Position numbers and translations under genes: made by a program. Shown here piece after piece: positions 28,146-37,135 of a DNA stretch of 64,000 bases; position 1 is the stretch's first letter, and each line of letters begins with the position of its first letter. The notes beneath the pieces are model-generated. The model made no database searches, was not told the DNA's origin, and worked only from the letters and a program-made list of their open reading frames with translations. The DNA is taken from contig NC_000914.2 in NCBI RefSeq assembly GCF_000018545.1, positions 62,001 to 126,000 of the forward strand, given 5' to 3'. The stretch is from Sinorhizobium fredii NGR234. Lineage in GTDB: Bacteria > Pseudomonadota > Alphaproteobacteria > Rhizobiales > Rhizobiaceae.

Positions 28146-29281
28146 AGGTGACCATTTGCGGCGCTGGCCGCACCGGACATTTGAATGCGGTCCTTTTCAA
28201 GCAGAACCCGGGCATCGATGTTTCGGTCCTGACCACGTCCGCCACCGTGGCCGCGCGATGGGCGAGCGGGGACGGTCTCTGGCAAGCGGTGACGCGAGAC
28301 GGTCGCACCCTGAGTGCTAGGCCCGACTACATCGGAACCGACCCGAGCGCGGCGCTCGACAACGCTGACATGGTCCTCATAACGCAACCCGCCCAGGCAA
28401 GATCCGCGCTCTTGCATCGTATAGCGCCGTATTTGCCGACGGATAAGAGCGTCTATATCGGCGCGATTCCCGGCTTTTGCGGCTTCGACTGGCTCGCGGC
28501 AAAGGTGCTTTCGGGGCGTGACAATGTGGTGATCTGGGGCATGAAGGACGTGCCCCATATCGCCTATGATCTGATTGCAGGCCAGCGCGTGCGGATGGGC
28601 GGCGCCAAGGCAGAGCTCTTCGTTGCCCTGCATCGCCGGGAAAGCGCTGCGAGCGCCGCCGCACTGATGGCGATGTTGAATCACATCTACGAGGCGCCCG
28701 TCAACCTGCTCAAGGACTATCTCGAAATCACGCTGACGCCGGGCAACGCGCTGATGCACCCGGCCGTGCTCTACGCGCTCATCGGCCCCGGCGCACCGTG
28801 GGAAAAAAGACCGTTCGACGAAGCCCTGTGCTGGTGGAGCGACTGCCCACAAGCAGGCGCCGAGCTCCTGGAAGCTTGCGATGCGGAAAACCAAGCGATC
28901 CGCCGGGCGAGCGAGGCACGTCTCGGCATTGATCTCAGCTCAGTGAAGCCGCTTCAGCAGGAACTGATCGAGGCCTATGGCGACCAGATTGGGGATGACC
29001 GAACCATGTACACGCTTCTACGCACAAATCGCGCCTATGCGGGCATTCCTGCCCCCCTCGTTCCCAATCCACATGGCCCGGGGCTCGTCATCGATCGCGG
29101 AAGCCGCGCCTTCCACGAGGATATCGCTTTCGGACAGGCGCTGCTCGTCACGATGGCAGAACGGCTCGAGGCGACGGTACCGGCGATCGCCAAGATCTAT
29201 CGCTGGGCGTGCGACTACCACGGCAAATTGGCTGCGGGTACACCAGACTATGTCCCAGCCGACTGGCCGGAGGCCGCCTGA
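28142..29281 (+). CDS. Octopine/nopaline dehydrogenase-family oxidoreductase (Y4xO-like)
   Basis: The protein is 379 residues from the ATG at 28142. The N-terminal Rossmann motif is VTICGAGRTGHLNAV, a variant of GxGxxG. The middle contains WGMKDVPHIAYD and the opine dehydrogenase C-terminal helical domain (ITLTPGNALMHPAVLYALIG, with the His of the family's catalytic site). Members make or break N-(carboxyalkyl) amino acids; relatives such as CntM make opine metallophores. In the Sbn pathway this step position is held by SbnB from a different family, so the product here may differ. It overlaps its neighbours by 4 bases and 1 base. Confidence 0.78.
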   Translation: MKVTICGAGRTGHLNAVLFKQNPGIDVSVLTTSATVAARWASGDGLWQAVTRDGRTLSARPDYIGTDPSAALDNADMVLITQPAQARSALLHRIAPYLPTDKSVYIGAIPGFCGFDWLAAKVLSGRDNVVIWGMKDVPHIAYDLIAGQRVRMGGAKAELFVALHRRESAASAAALMAMLNHIYEAPVNLLKDYLEITLTPGNALMHPAVLYALIGPGAPWEKRPFDEALCWWSDCPQAGAELLEACDAENQAIRRASEARLGIDLSSVKPLQQELIEAYGDQIGDDRTMYTLLRTNRAYAGIPAPLVPNPHGPGLVIDRGSRAFHEDIAFGQALLVTMAERLEATVPAIAKIYRWACDYHGKLAAGTPDYVPADWPEAA

Positions 29282-31167
29282 TGGACGAGAAGACGCCCTC
29301 CGTGACGAATCCCGTCGAGAACGAGGATCTTGCGCTTTTGACGCAGGCATCGCGCAACGCGATCAACCGGCTGGTGCGCTGCCTGTTCGCCGAGCGCCTG
29401 CTCGCGCCGAACGCCTTGCTGTGGGCACGCGAAGGCCGCCAGGCCTGGTTCCCCCTCTGGCCCTCGCAGCGCATGCTGCACTTCACCGATCTCAGCCTCG
29501 CGCCCGCCGGAACCTTGCGGAACCGCGGACAGATCGAAGTGCTGGACGGCACCGGGGCACGGCAGCGGATCGATGATCCGGCCGCCCTGATGCGGGAGGT
29601 TGCCTCCTCTCTCGCGATCACGCCCGCTTCTGACGGACTGGAGCATCTGCTGCGCGACGTGGACAACAGCATGCGCAACGACATGCTGGCGCGCCGCGAG
29701 CGCGGGCGCTGGAGCGCCAGGCTGCGCCAGGAAATCGCCGAAGCCGGTGCGCCCGGCTTCCTTGCCTATCTCGAAAGAAGCTTGCCGACGCATTTGGCCG
29801 CGATGACCCTCGACCAATGGGGCGCGCTCGAAGGCCACCCGTTCTATCCGACCTGGAAGGCCAAGCCCGGCCTGGCGGCGGAGGAGGTCGCCGCACTGTC
29901 CCCCGAGTTCGGCGCGCGCGTGCCCCTGCGCATTGCGGCGCTCCGCAGCAGCTGGGCCTACGTCGAGAAGATGCCGCACGTCGGAAGCTATTCGGAATGG
30001 TTCGCTGAGAACTTCCCGGACCTCTCGCGCGATTGGGCGGAGGGCCTGAAAGCGCGGGGCCAGTCACCCGAGGACTGGCTGCCTCTGCCCGTCCACGCCT
30101 GGCATCTGGAGCACTTCGTGCGCCGCGAATTCGCGGCAGAGATCGAAGCCGGCATTTTCGATCCTGACGGCCCGGAGATCGTGACGTTGCCGTCCATGTC
30201 GTTTCGCACGATGCTGCCGACGACCGAGGCGCCAAGACCCTTCATCAAACTGCCGGTTGCGATCTGGATGACGAGCGAGCAGCGGACGCTGCAGGCGAAG
30301 TCGATCCATATGGGACCGCGCCTCAGCACGCTGATTTCCGACATTGTGTCGGAGGAGGATGACCTCAGGTGCAGGCTGGAGATCCTTACTGAAGAGCTTG
30401 GGGCGATTCTGCGTCATCCCGAAACCGGCGACGAGCATCTCGGCCGCTTTCTTTCGGTGGTCTATCGCAAGGCCGATGCTCTTGCCCGTCGAGATGGCTT
30501 GCTGCCGGTAACCGTCGCCGCGCTTCTGACCGCTGGCCCTGTCGACGGCCGGCCACTGATCTGCGAACTCATCGGAAAAAGCGGCGACGAGAGCGAAGCG
30601 GCGATCGCTGCGTTCTTCCGGCTCTATGCTCGCACCGTTGTCCGACCGACTCTGGCCATGTATCTCCTCTACGGCATTGCATTCGAGGCGCATCAACAAA
30701 ACAGCACGATTCTTTTCGATGATCGCGGCCTGCCACGGAAGCTCTTGATCCGCGATTTCGGTGACGGCCGCAGTTTTGCACCGCTCTTCACCGAACGCGG
30801 TTATGAGCTGCAGCCGTTCAGTCGAGGGGGCATCCTGCCAACCACCTTCGACGACGATATCAGCCTCGTGCGCTCGTTCCTCATCAATGCGTGCTTTGTC
30901 TGCCATCTTCACGAGATCGCCCTTTGCCTGACCGAGCAATATTCGGTTGCGGGTGACAGCCTTTGGCGCGTCCTCAGGGAAGAAACGGAAGAGGCGTTCG
31001 AGACGTTGCGGCCGCGCATGCTCTCGGATGCGTTCTGGCTCGAGGAACGCCAGGCCTTCCTCGAACGGCCCTGGCCGGCACGCTCGGTCCTGCGGATGCA
31101 TCTCGAGCGCTATCGCGACTACCGCATCGAGCACCAATTGCCCAATCCGTTGGCGAGTGCGGAATGA
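29281..31167 (+). CDS. IucA/IucC-family NIS siderophore synthetase (Y4xN-like)
   Basis: The protein is 628 residues from the ATG at 29281 ([20 protein letters not shown]); the preceding stop overlaps it by one base. Family motifs are [15 protein letters not shown], the GHPxxPxxKxxxG ATP-binding signature, then [20 protein letters not shown] and [20 protein letters not shown] with RDFGDGRS. These enzymes adenylate a carboxylate such as citrate or 2-oxoglutarate and form an amide or ester with an amine, without a peptide synthetase. Only one such synthetase is present, so a small conjugate is expected. Confidence 0.9.
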
Positions 31168-32378
31168 CCAGGACAGTCGCGGTCCTGCGCGGTTTCGGAC
31201 CGGTCTTCGCGCTGCTGTTCGGCCTTCAATTCATCTCCATGGGCGCCATGGAGATGAACGGTCCCTTCTGGCCGATTCAGATCAAGGCATTGAGCCCCTC
31301 GGACAGCGTCTTTGGCCTCGCGGGTATCGGCGTCTACGTCTGCCCGATGCTCGGCGTGTCGCTGACGAGTGCCTTTTGGGGACGTATGGGCGACCGGTAC
31401 GGCAATCGCCTGATGATGGTCCGGGCCTTGCTGGGCCTGGCGATCACGCAACTGCTCGTCGCCTTCGCCCAGGATGTCTGGACCATTCTGGCGTTGCGCT
31501 TTCTGCAGGGGGCCTGCGCTGGCTATATCGCTCCGGCCCAGGCCTACGGCGTTGAGGTCACCGGCGGGCGCGATCGCGCCCGCCTCTTCGCCTGGCTGCA
31601 GGTGGCGACGAATGTCGGCTCCCTGGGCGGCGCTTTCCTCGGCGGGCTCATCCTCGACGCCTTGCCTTTTGCGGCCGTCAACCTCACCGCCGGGGTGATC
31701 TGCGCATTCTGTGCCGCAGTCGCCTGGACAAGCCTGCCGGTTCCACTAGGAGGAGCGGGACTCACGAAAACCGCGAAAGCAACAACAGTCTCTTGCGCGC
31801 CTTCCACGGGGGTGTCCGTGTTCGGACTACTTGCTCTGATGGGATTGCTGCTTGCGAGCAGGATGGTGCTGCAGGTGCCCTTTTCCCTCTATATGTCGGA
31901 GGTCTACGGCTCTCAGCATTGGATCACGGGATTGAGCTATGGCCTTCTTGCGCTCGGCTTTGTGGTCGCAGCGCCGGTGTGGGCCCGGACCTTCGAAGGG
32001 CGAGAGCCGTCTTTTGTGCTCGGATGTAACGTGCTGATCGCTGGCGGATGCTTCGTCGCCACCGGGCTCGCTGGCTCGACCCGTGCGATAGGGCTGTTCG
32101 CAGCGCTCTATTTTACCTGGGGCGCGCTGCTTGGAGGAACGACACCGGTTCTCCTGTCGCTCGTCTCGGCCGCGACGCGAAGCGAAAGGCAGGGATCGGT
32201 CCTGGGGCTTGCGCAGACCTGCCAGCAGGGCGCTTCGGTCGTCGGGATCATTGCAGGAGTCGCCGCCACGCAACGGTTTGGGCTCAAGGCAGCTTTCCCG
32301 CTCGTCACGGGCCTCTACGGCCTGTCTTTTCTCGTGGCGCTCGGCCTGTGGCTGAAGGCGCGCCAATCACGTCGCTAA
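31164..32378 (+). CDS. MFS exporter of the metallophore-type operon (Y4xM-like)
   Basis: The protein is 404 residues from the ATG at 31164, which overlaps the synthetase stop as ATGA. About twelve membrane segments are seen. The MFS loop motif [20 protein letters not shown] follows the second helix. A family of similar exporters (SbnD, IucD-linked MFS) lies beside NIS synthetase genes, so export of the operon's product is the likely role. It is the last gene of the six-gene set; about 145 bases of spacer follow before the nopL tts box. Confidence 0.85.
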
Positions 32379-32524
32379 AGAAGAAATATCGTGTTGAAAC
32401 ATTGTCTCTTGGCGCGTGCCATGTTGACAGCTGTTGTCTCTATCATCCTGGATCTGTCAACGGCCTTCGCCAGCGACGCGACGTTCGAGCGGACATAAGT
32501 CCGGTCTTCATTCGGTCCATCTGA

Positions 32525-32558
32525 TTGTCAGCTTCTCGAAAGGTATGTCTCTTAACAA
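32525..32558 (+). promoter_or_regulatory. tts box for nopL
   Basis: The plus strand reads GTCAGCTTCTCGAAAGGTAT and continues with GTCTCTTAAC. It matches the tts box core with one change. It lies 80 bases upstream of the nopL start in the same direction. Confidence 0.9.
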
Positions 32559-32636
32559 TTGCAGGGCGGATTAGATGGTGATGCCGCCTCCGCATCGGAA
32601 AGGCTTGGGGCCTCCATATTTCAAAGGAGAAACAGG

Positions 32637-33653
32637 ATGGATATCAATTCAACCAGCCCACTAAACGCAAGCCCACAGCCGGACTCTCCACCACCCGCCA
32701 ACGCGAGTGCATTTGCGCATCAGCTGAGCGGATTTCAATATAGCCCTCCACATGCCGCTGACTCACTATTGCCGCAGGTTGAAGCCGATTCCCCATATTT
32801 GGACACCAGGCATCCCTACTCGCAGTATTTGGATTCGGCATATCCTTATCCATCACCTTGTGAATGGCAGCATGACCTGTATACCAGGACTAGGGAAAGG
32901 TCTCCCCATCCTAGCGAGCAGCGACCGCATGCTCGGGTGCTACAGGGCGCGCCCGAACACGACCAGGATCAGCACCTGGAAGCCGCGGGACCGCGAGAAG
33001 GATCATGGCAAGTGGGGCCATCACGATCTGGACCGTCGCAAGCCGGGCTATCCCCGTCCGCCACCCCACTGAACCCAAGCCCACCGCCGCATGCCACCGA
33101 CTTAGAAACCAAGCATCCCTACTCGCAGTATTTGGATTGGGCGAATCCGTCATTGCTTGATTGGCAGCAGGACCTGCATACGCGGGCTACAGCTTCTCCC
33201 GCGCCACTGACCGCTGAGAGGGGAAGGTCTCCCCAGCCTAGCGAGCAGCAACCGCATGCTCGCGCGCTGCAGGTGCCCGAATACGATCAGGATTTGATAT
33301 GGCAGCGCGTGGATGCCGCGGGGCCGCAAGCTGGACCGTGGCAGGTGGGACCATCACACTCTGGACCGTCGCAAGCCCGGCCATCGCACGCTTGGCCGTC
33401 CTCGTCCGCAGGGGCCGAGCCGGCTGAACTTTCTGATTTCGTTATGGATAGCGGCGTTCGTGCGTGGGACCACTGGTTCTTAGCTCCTCACATGGCCTCA
33501 GAAGACCAGATGAGCATGCTGAGGGCCACGGGGCTAATGCCAACCGCAGAGGTCCCGACAACAACGTTTTTGATGATGGGCATGCGGCACGTTGCCGAAT
33601 TCCGAGGCGAGGGAGTCATTCGCATCAGGCCATCGGTGGATTTTGACATTTGA
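32637..33653 (+). CDS. nopL: NopL, Pro/Ser-rich T3SS effector
   Basis: The protein is 338 residues from the ATG at 32637 (MDINSTSPLNASPQPDSPPP), with the site AAAGGAGA; an upstream in-frame ATG at 32559 is not needed. It is rich in Ser-Pro pairs, which are the phosphorylation sites reported for NopL in plant cells, where it interferes with MAP-kinase signalling. Two ~100-residue imperfect repeats (HPYSQYLD...PSEQ.PHAR...GPSQA) span residues ~57-255. No signal peptide. It is the last gene on the plus strand before the minus-strand rhcC2-ttsI block. Confidence 0.94.
   Translation: MDINSTSPLNASPQPDSPPPANASAFAHQLSGFQYSPPHAADSLLPQVEADSPYLDTRHPYSQYLDSAYPYPSPCEWQHDLYTRTRERSPHPSEQRPHARVLQGAPEHDQDQHLEAAGPREGSWQVGPSRSGPSQAGLSPSATPLNPSPPPHATDLETKHPYSQYLDWANPSLLDWQQDLHTRATASPAPLTAERGRSPQPSEQQPHARALQVPEYDQDLIWQRVDAAGPQAGPWQVGPSHSGPSQARPSHAWPSSSAGAEPAELSDFVMDSGVRAWDHWFLAPHMASEDQMSMLRATGLMPTAEVPTTTFLMMGMRHVAEFRGEGVIRIRPSVDFDI
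32806..33400 (+). repeat. Imperfect tandem repeat inside nopL, two units of about 300 bases
   Basis: Unit one starts at 32806 (ACCAGGCATCCCTACTCGCA) and unit two at about 33109 (ACCAAGCATCCCTACTCGCA). Each unit encodes HPYSQYLD, then PSEQ.PHAR, DQD, and WQVGPS.SGPSQA. The second unit carries an insert with additional Ser/Pro codons. The units are close enough in sequence to allow slippage or recombination, which could change effector length. Confidence 0.8.
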
Positions 33654-34092
33654 TCTGCGGACTCGGGTGCGGGCTTTCCTGCAGAGTAGGCGTTCACGAT
33701 CGAAGCGCACAGCGTATGCCCTGAAAGGGGCAGGAATTCTTAGCACCCCCGTCTGACCGGCGCCAAACGTTACAAGCGTCCAAGATATTGACGCAGTCAG
33801 ACCTATATACACGTCGACTCAGCTTCGTATCGGCGAGACTGACGTACCGACCCTCTAACTGGCTGTCTGGGCGTCGATCGATCTTGCTTGTGCACAAGCG
33901 CCGATAGGGGCTCAACAATTTCCGTGCCGACTGACACACCGGCAAGTGATCCCATCCGATCTCGCCACATTCTCAGTGACTGCAACCGCGGTAAACAAAG
34001 TCGGGAGCGCCGCGCCGCTCATGCGGGTTGAGTGAGTTGAGGGGACACCCAACCCGGATGAAGCGATCATCGAGAACAGTCGCGTTCATGCC
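33654..34092. other. Convergent spacer between nopL and the CpaD-like gene
   Basis: About 440 bases lie between the ends of two genes transcribed towards each other. I see no gene and no clear terminator hairpin with a T run. Confidence 0.45.
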
Positions 34093-34659
34093 TCATAAGC
34101 CACCTTTACCCGTCGAGGTCCTGTAGGTGGTAACTGGTATGGCCGCCCGATCACCATCGCTGGGCTTGACAAATCTATTGCCGAGCAAATCGCGCGGATC
34201 GTTGATCATTACTGCCAGATTATGGCTCGTCGAACAGCCGATCGGCTGGTCGAAGAATTCGTCATTAAGTAACTGGCTGGAAAGCGACCGGCAGATTGGA
34301 GGGAGGGCATGATAGACAACGGCCTCTATCCGCAGGTGCCCGCGGTCATTTTGGTCAAGCAAATGGATGTTGGAAGCGCCGATGCCCATCTGTCTGGCTT
34401 GATGGACCGCCTCTGCGCTGAGCCGGGACGACCCGCTGATAACGAGGTGAAGGGCATCCCTCCGGCCGCGACTGGCCTTCCATAGGAAGGCAAGAAGACG
34501 CTGCTGTTCGGAAGCGTGAAAGCTCTCCAACTTCAAGACGGTGGACTCCTGTCGGACAAAAATCGGTGTCGGTTGCTCGACATAGATCGGTGCAGTGCTT
34601 GTGCAGCCTGCTAAGCTTGCTGTCAAAGCGAGCAGGTGAGCTATGATCCGCAACGTCAT
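34093..34659 (-). CDS. CpaD-like outer-membrane lipoprotein (Y4xK-like)
   Basis: This 188-residue protein has a short signal and the lipobox ALTASLAGC, so it is predicted to be a lipoprotein. The rest resembles CpaD of Tad/Flp pilus systems: LVISGSSRLSAEAVHQARQM followed by a C-terminal CSTSHNLAVMINDPRDLLGN segment, the CpaD family signature. It follows rhcC2 by 9 bases. CpaD partners the secretin CpaC in Tad pili, so this protein may act as pilotin or partner for RhcC2. That role is an inference from neighbourhood. Confidence 0.82.
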   Translation of the reverse strand: MTLRIIAHLLALTASLAGCTSTAPIYVEQPTPIFVRQESTVLKLESFHASEQQRLLAFLWKASRGRRDALHLVISGSSRLSAEAVHQARQMGIGASNIHLLDQNDRGHLRIEAVVYHALPPICRSLSSQLLNDEFFDQPIGCSTSHNLAVMINDPRDLLGNRFVKPSDGDRAAIPVTTYRTSTGKGGL

Positions 34660-34668
34660 TCGGCACCA

Positions 34669-36096
34669 CTATTCGATGATGAAGCCGAGATCGCCCTTGA
34701 CGCTTGGCGCGTCGGTGCTGATAGCAGCGCGGGCTCGCGGCGGAGTGCCCAAAGCCGGAGCCATCCGGTCCGTGGGTGCGCTCATTTGGTTGGGGTTGGA
34801 GCCTGGCCTGACGATGTAAGGCGTAACCAAAATAACTAATTCCGACTCCTCCTTTTGAAACGAGGACGAACGAAACAGAGCGCCAAGGATCGGTATTCGG
34901 CCAAGCCAGGGAAATGCACTGATATCATTGTTGACGTTACGCCTGATGAGACCGCCAATCACGAAGCTCTGCCCGCTCGCGAGCTCGACGACTGTATCGG
35001 CACGCCGCGTGGAAACTGCCGGCACGGCGATCCCGTTGACTTGAACGGCACCTTGTAACGATAGTTCACTGACTTCCGGCTTTACGTGAATGTTGATTAG
35101 GTTGTTGTCGAGAACAGTTGGTACGAATTCAAGACTGACGCCGAAGCGGCGAAATTCCACCGAGGTTTGCCCATTTTCCTGCAGGACAGGAATGGGAAAT
35201 TCGCCGCCGGCGAGGAAGCTGGCAGTTTCACCCGACATAGCAGTGAGGTTCGGCTCGGCCAAGACGGAAGCTATGTGCTCCTTAGCAAGCGCGTCGAGAA
35301 CCGCGCCGACGCTGACAGCATCATTGTCGAATCCGATTTCTGCTGTACCGCCGCTACCAGTTGCCGAACCAAGTCCAGCACCTCTGTTTAACACACCCAC
35401 CTTGAAATTGCCGAATTGACCGAACGCGGACAAGTTGATGCCGAGTGCTTTCAGACCGCTGCGGGAGACTTCCGCTACGCGCACACTGAGATTAACCTGC
35501 AAAGAGCCGGCGACCTTGATATTGTTGACGATCGGCGCACCGTCACCGAGAAATTGCTCAGTAACTCTTTTTGCAATGTCAACGACTTCGGCATTGGGCG
35601 CTGTACCGCTGAGGATTGCGCCGCGTGGCGTATAGCTGACGTGGATCGGGTAGTCGCCGACCTGGTCTCGCAACATGGCACGCAAATCTGCGATCGGCTG
35701 CGTTACTACAACATGCAACTCGGCGAGAGCCTCGCCGTTTTCGTCCAGAGCGAATAGGCTGGTCCGACCAAATTTCTTGCCAAAGACGAAGATCGTTCTA
35801 TTGGAGGGTGCCTGATAATCAGCAATTGTTGGGTCGGCCACAAAGATGGTCGCGGCTGGCGCGGGCAAATGAACTGTCTTGCCCAGCGAAGAGGAAAGGT
35901 TCAGCGTGGCGTTGATGCTGTTGGGAGCGGCACGAGGCACCGCTTCATCCCCGTTGTTTTCGGCAGCGGCGGACATAGGAGACAACAGAACGAGCGCGTA
36001 GAGAAGATTGCTCCAGTATGGAACAGTTGGCCTTGAACCGACGATGGGGGTCGGCCATCGATCGGCGCTAGCATGACCAGTTGGAGTGGCTTTCAA
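34669..36096 (-). CDS. rhcC2: RhcC2, secretin barrel part of the T3SS outer-membrane channel
   Basis: This 475-residue secretin has a signal peptide ending near MSAAAENN. It carries an N-terminal BON/Tad-type domain (LNLSSSLGKTVHLPAPAATI, NAEVVDIAKRVTEQFLGDGA) and then the secretin domain with VLAEPNLTAMSGETASFLAG and ELVILVTPYIVRP. The layout resembles CpaC/RcpA of Tad pili more than classical SctC. In rhizobia the channel is built from this protein and the separate RhcC1. It lies 23 bases downstream of ttsI, probably in one unit: ttsI-rhcC2-cpaD-like. Confidence 0.92.
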   Translation of the reverse strand: MKATPTGHASADRWPTPIVGSRPTVPYWSNLLYALVLLSPMSAAAENNGDEAVPRAAPNSINATLNLSSSLGKTVHLPAPAATIFVADPTIADYQAPSNRTIFVFGKKFGRTSLFALDENGEALAELHVVVTQPIADLRAMLRDQVGDYPIHVSYTPRGAILSGTAPNAEVVDIAKRVTEQFLGDGAPIVNNIKVAGSLQVNLSVRVAEVSRSGLKALGINLSAFGQFGNFKVGVLNRGAGLGSATGSGGTAEIGFDNDAVSVGAVLDALAKEHIASVLAEPNLTAMSGETASFLAGGEFPIPVLQENGQTSVEFRRFGVSLEFVPTVLDNNLINIHVKPEVSELSLQGAVQVNGIAVPAVSTRRADTVVELASGQSFVIGGLIRRNVNNDISAFPWLGRIPILGALFRSSSFQKEESELVILVTPYIVRPGSNPNQMSAPTDRMAPALGTPPRARAAISTDAPSVKGDLGFIIE

Positions 36097-36119
36097 GGCA
36101 GTCCTTCCTTCAAATTCGA

Positions 36120-36800
36120 CTATGCTGATGACGCGTCAGTCAATTCAAGAGTGTAGCCAATGCCGCGCACGGTCCTGATCCGCAACGTGGCACCTGACCT
36201 ACTGAGATACCCGCGTAAGCGGTAGATTCCGGCTTCAAGCGCGTTGCCTGAAACTTCGTCGTTGAACGAATAGAGTTGATCTTCCAACCGCGCACGCGGC
36301 ACGATGCGACCTGCGCGGTTAAGCAGATGCTCTAGAATGCATAGTTCGCGACGTGCGATCATTAGCGGATGACCGTCAACCGACACCTGTCGGCCGATCG
36401 GATCGAAGTGGAGGTTGCCAAATTCAATGATGGGGCAAGTGATCTGTGTCGATCGGCGCAGAAGGGCCCGCATTCTGGCGATGAGCTCATCCGTAGAGAC
36501 GGGTTTACGGAGAAAATCGTCCGCGCCACTATTGAATACCGAAATTCGTTTCTCGAGATCGTCGAGCCTGCTCATAATGACGGCAGGAACTGAATACCCG
36601 TCGCTCCTTAGCTGCCTCAGCCAATCCAGTCCATCGCCATCTGGCAGTACCAACTCCAGCAGGAGAATTTCATAGCTCGCTGAAAAAAATGCGCTCGACG
36701 CCTGTTCCAGCGTGCCAACTACATCAACGGCAAAGCCGCCGTCACCGAGCGCGCCTCGGACCGCGCGGGTAAGATCCGTATCCACGAGCAACGTTCGCAT
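36120..36800 (-). CDS. ttsI: TtsI, T3SS transcriptional activator (OmpR-type)
   Basis: This 226-residue protein has a receiver domain (residues 1-115) and a winged-helix DNA-binding domain (AREKCIL-like ARRELCILEHLLNRAGRIVP, then TVRGIGYTLEL). The usual phosphorylated Asp is replaced by Glu49 (ILLLELVLPDGDG), and Asp7, Asp9 and the later Lys (RKPVST) are kept, consistent with activity without a kinase. It binds tts boxes; six are listed in this window. A nod box lies about 290 bases upstream, so expression should follow flavonoid-activated NodD. Confidence 0.96.
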   Translation of the reverse strand: MRTLLVDTDLTRAVRGALGDGGFAVDVVGTLEQASSAFFSASYEILLLELVLPDGDGLDWLRQLRSDGYSVPAVIMSRLDDLEKRISVFNSGADDFLRKPVSTDELIARMRALLRRSTQITCPIIEFGNLHFDPIGRQVSVDGHPLMIARRELCILEHLLNRAGRIVPRARLEDQLYSFNDEVSGNALEAGIYRLRGYLSRSGATLRIRTVRGIGYTLELTDASSA

Positions 36801-37087
36801 TTCATTCTCCTATCAAGGCAGGACAGCCAATTGAGCACGTCACCGCGGACTATGACCGGGGTGACAGCAGTACCGCGCGACTGATCGCAGTTTTCGTACC
36901 CGCTCCGTGCGAGGGCTAATCGAAGGAGCATGTAACCCAAACACCTGTGATAGCGGGGGCGAAGGTCTGTTGACGAGCAGAAATACACCGGTCGGCGAGC
37001 CCATGATGCCAAAAATACACCTGAGATTTCTCTGCGCATTGATATCCCTTACACCTTCATTAGATCAGCCTTTGCCTTAAGAGAAAC

Positions 37088-37135
37088 TGATTGAGCAAAT
37101 CGATTCTTCGGATCGAAGGCATCTGCATCATGGAT
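37088..37135 (-). promoter_or_regulatory. nod box upstream of ttsI
   Basis: On the plus strand, the complement of the box reads TGATTGAGCAAATCGATTCT, then TCGGATCG, and ends CATCTGCATCATGGAT. This agrees with the 47-base nod box consensus read in reverse (ATC...GATG, ATCGAT, CCAAT elements). NodD proteins bind such boxes in response to flavonoids. It points towards ttsI. Confidence 0.88.

Noticed and set aside
30064..31137. Minus-strand open frame opposite the IucA/IucC gene
   Set aside because: Antisense shadow; the plus-strand frame has all synthetase motifs.
32400..32470. Possible extra tts box near TTGACAGCTG at about 32423
   Set aside because: Only a short GACAGCT core matches; the true box is at 32525-32558.
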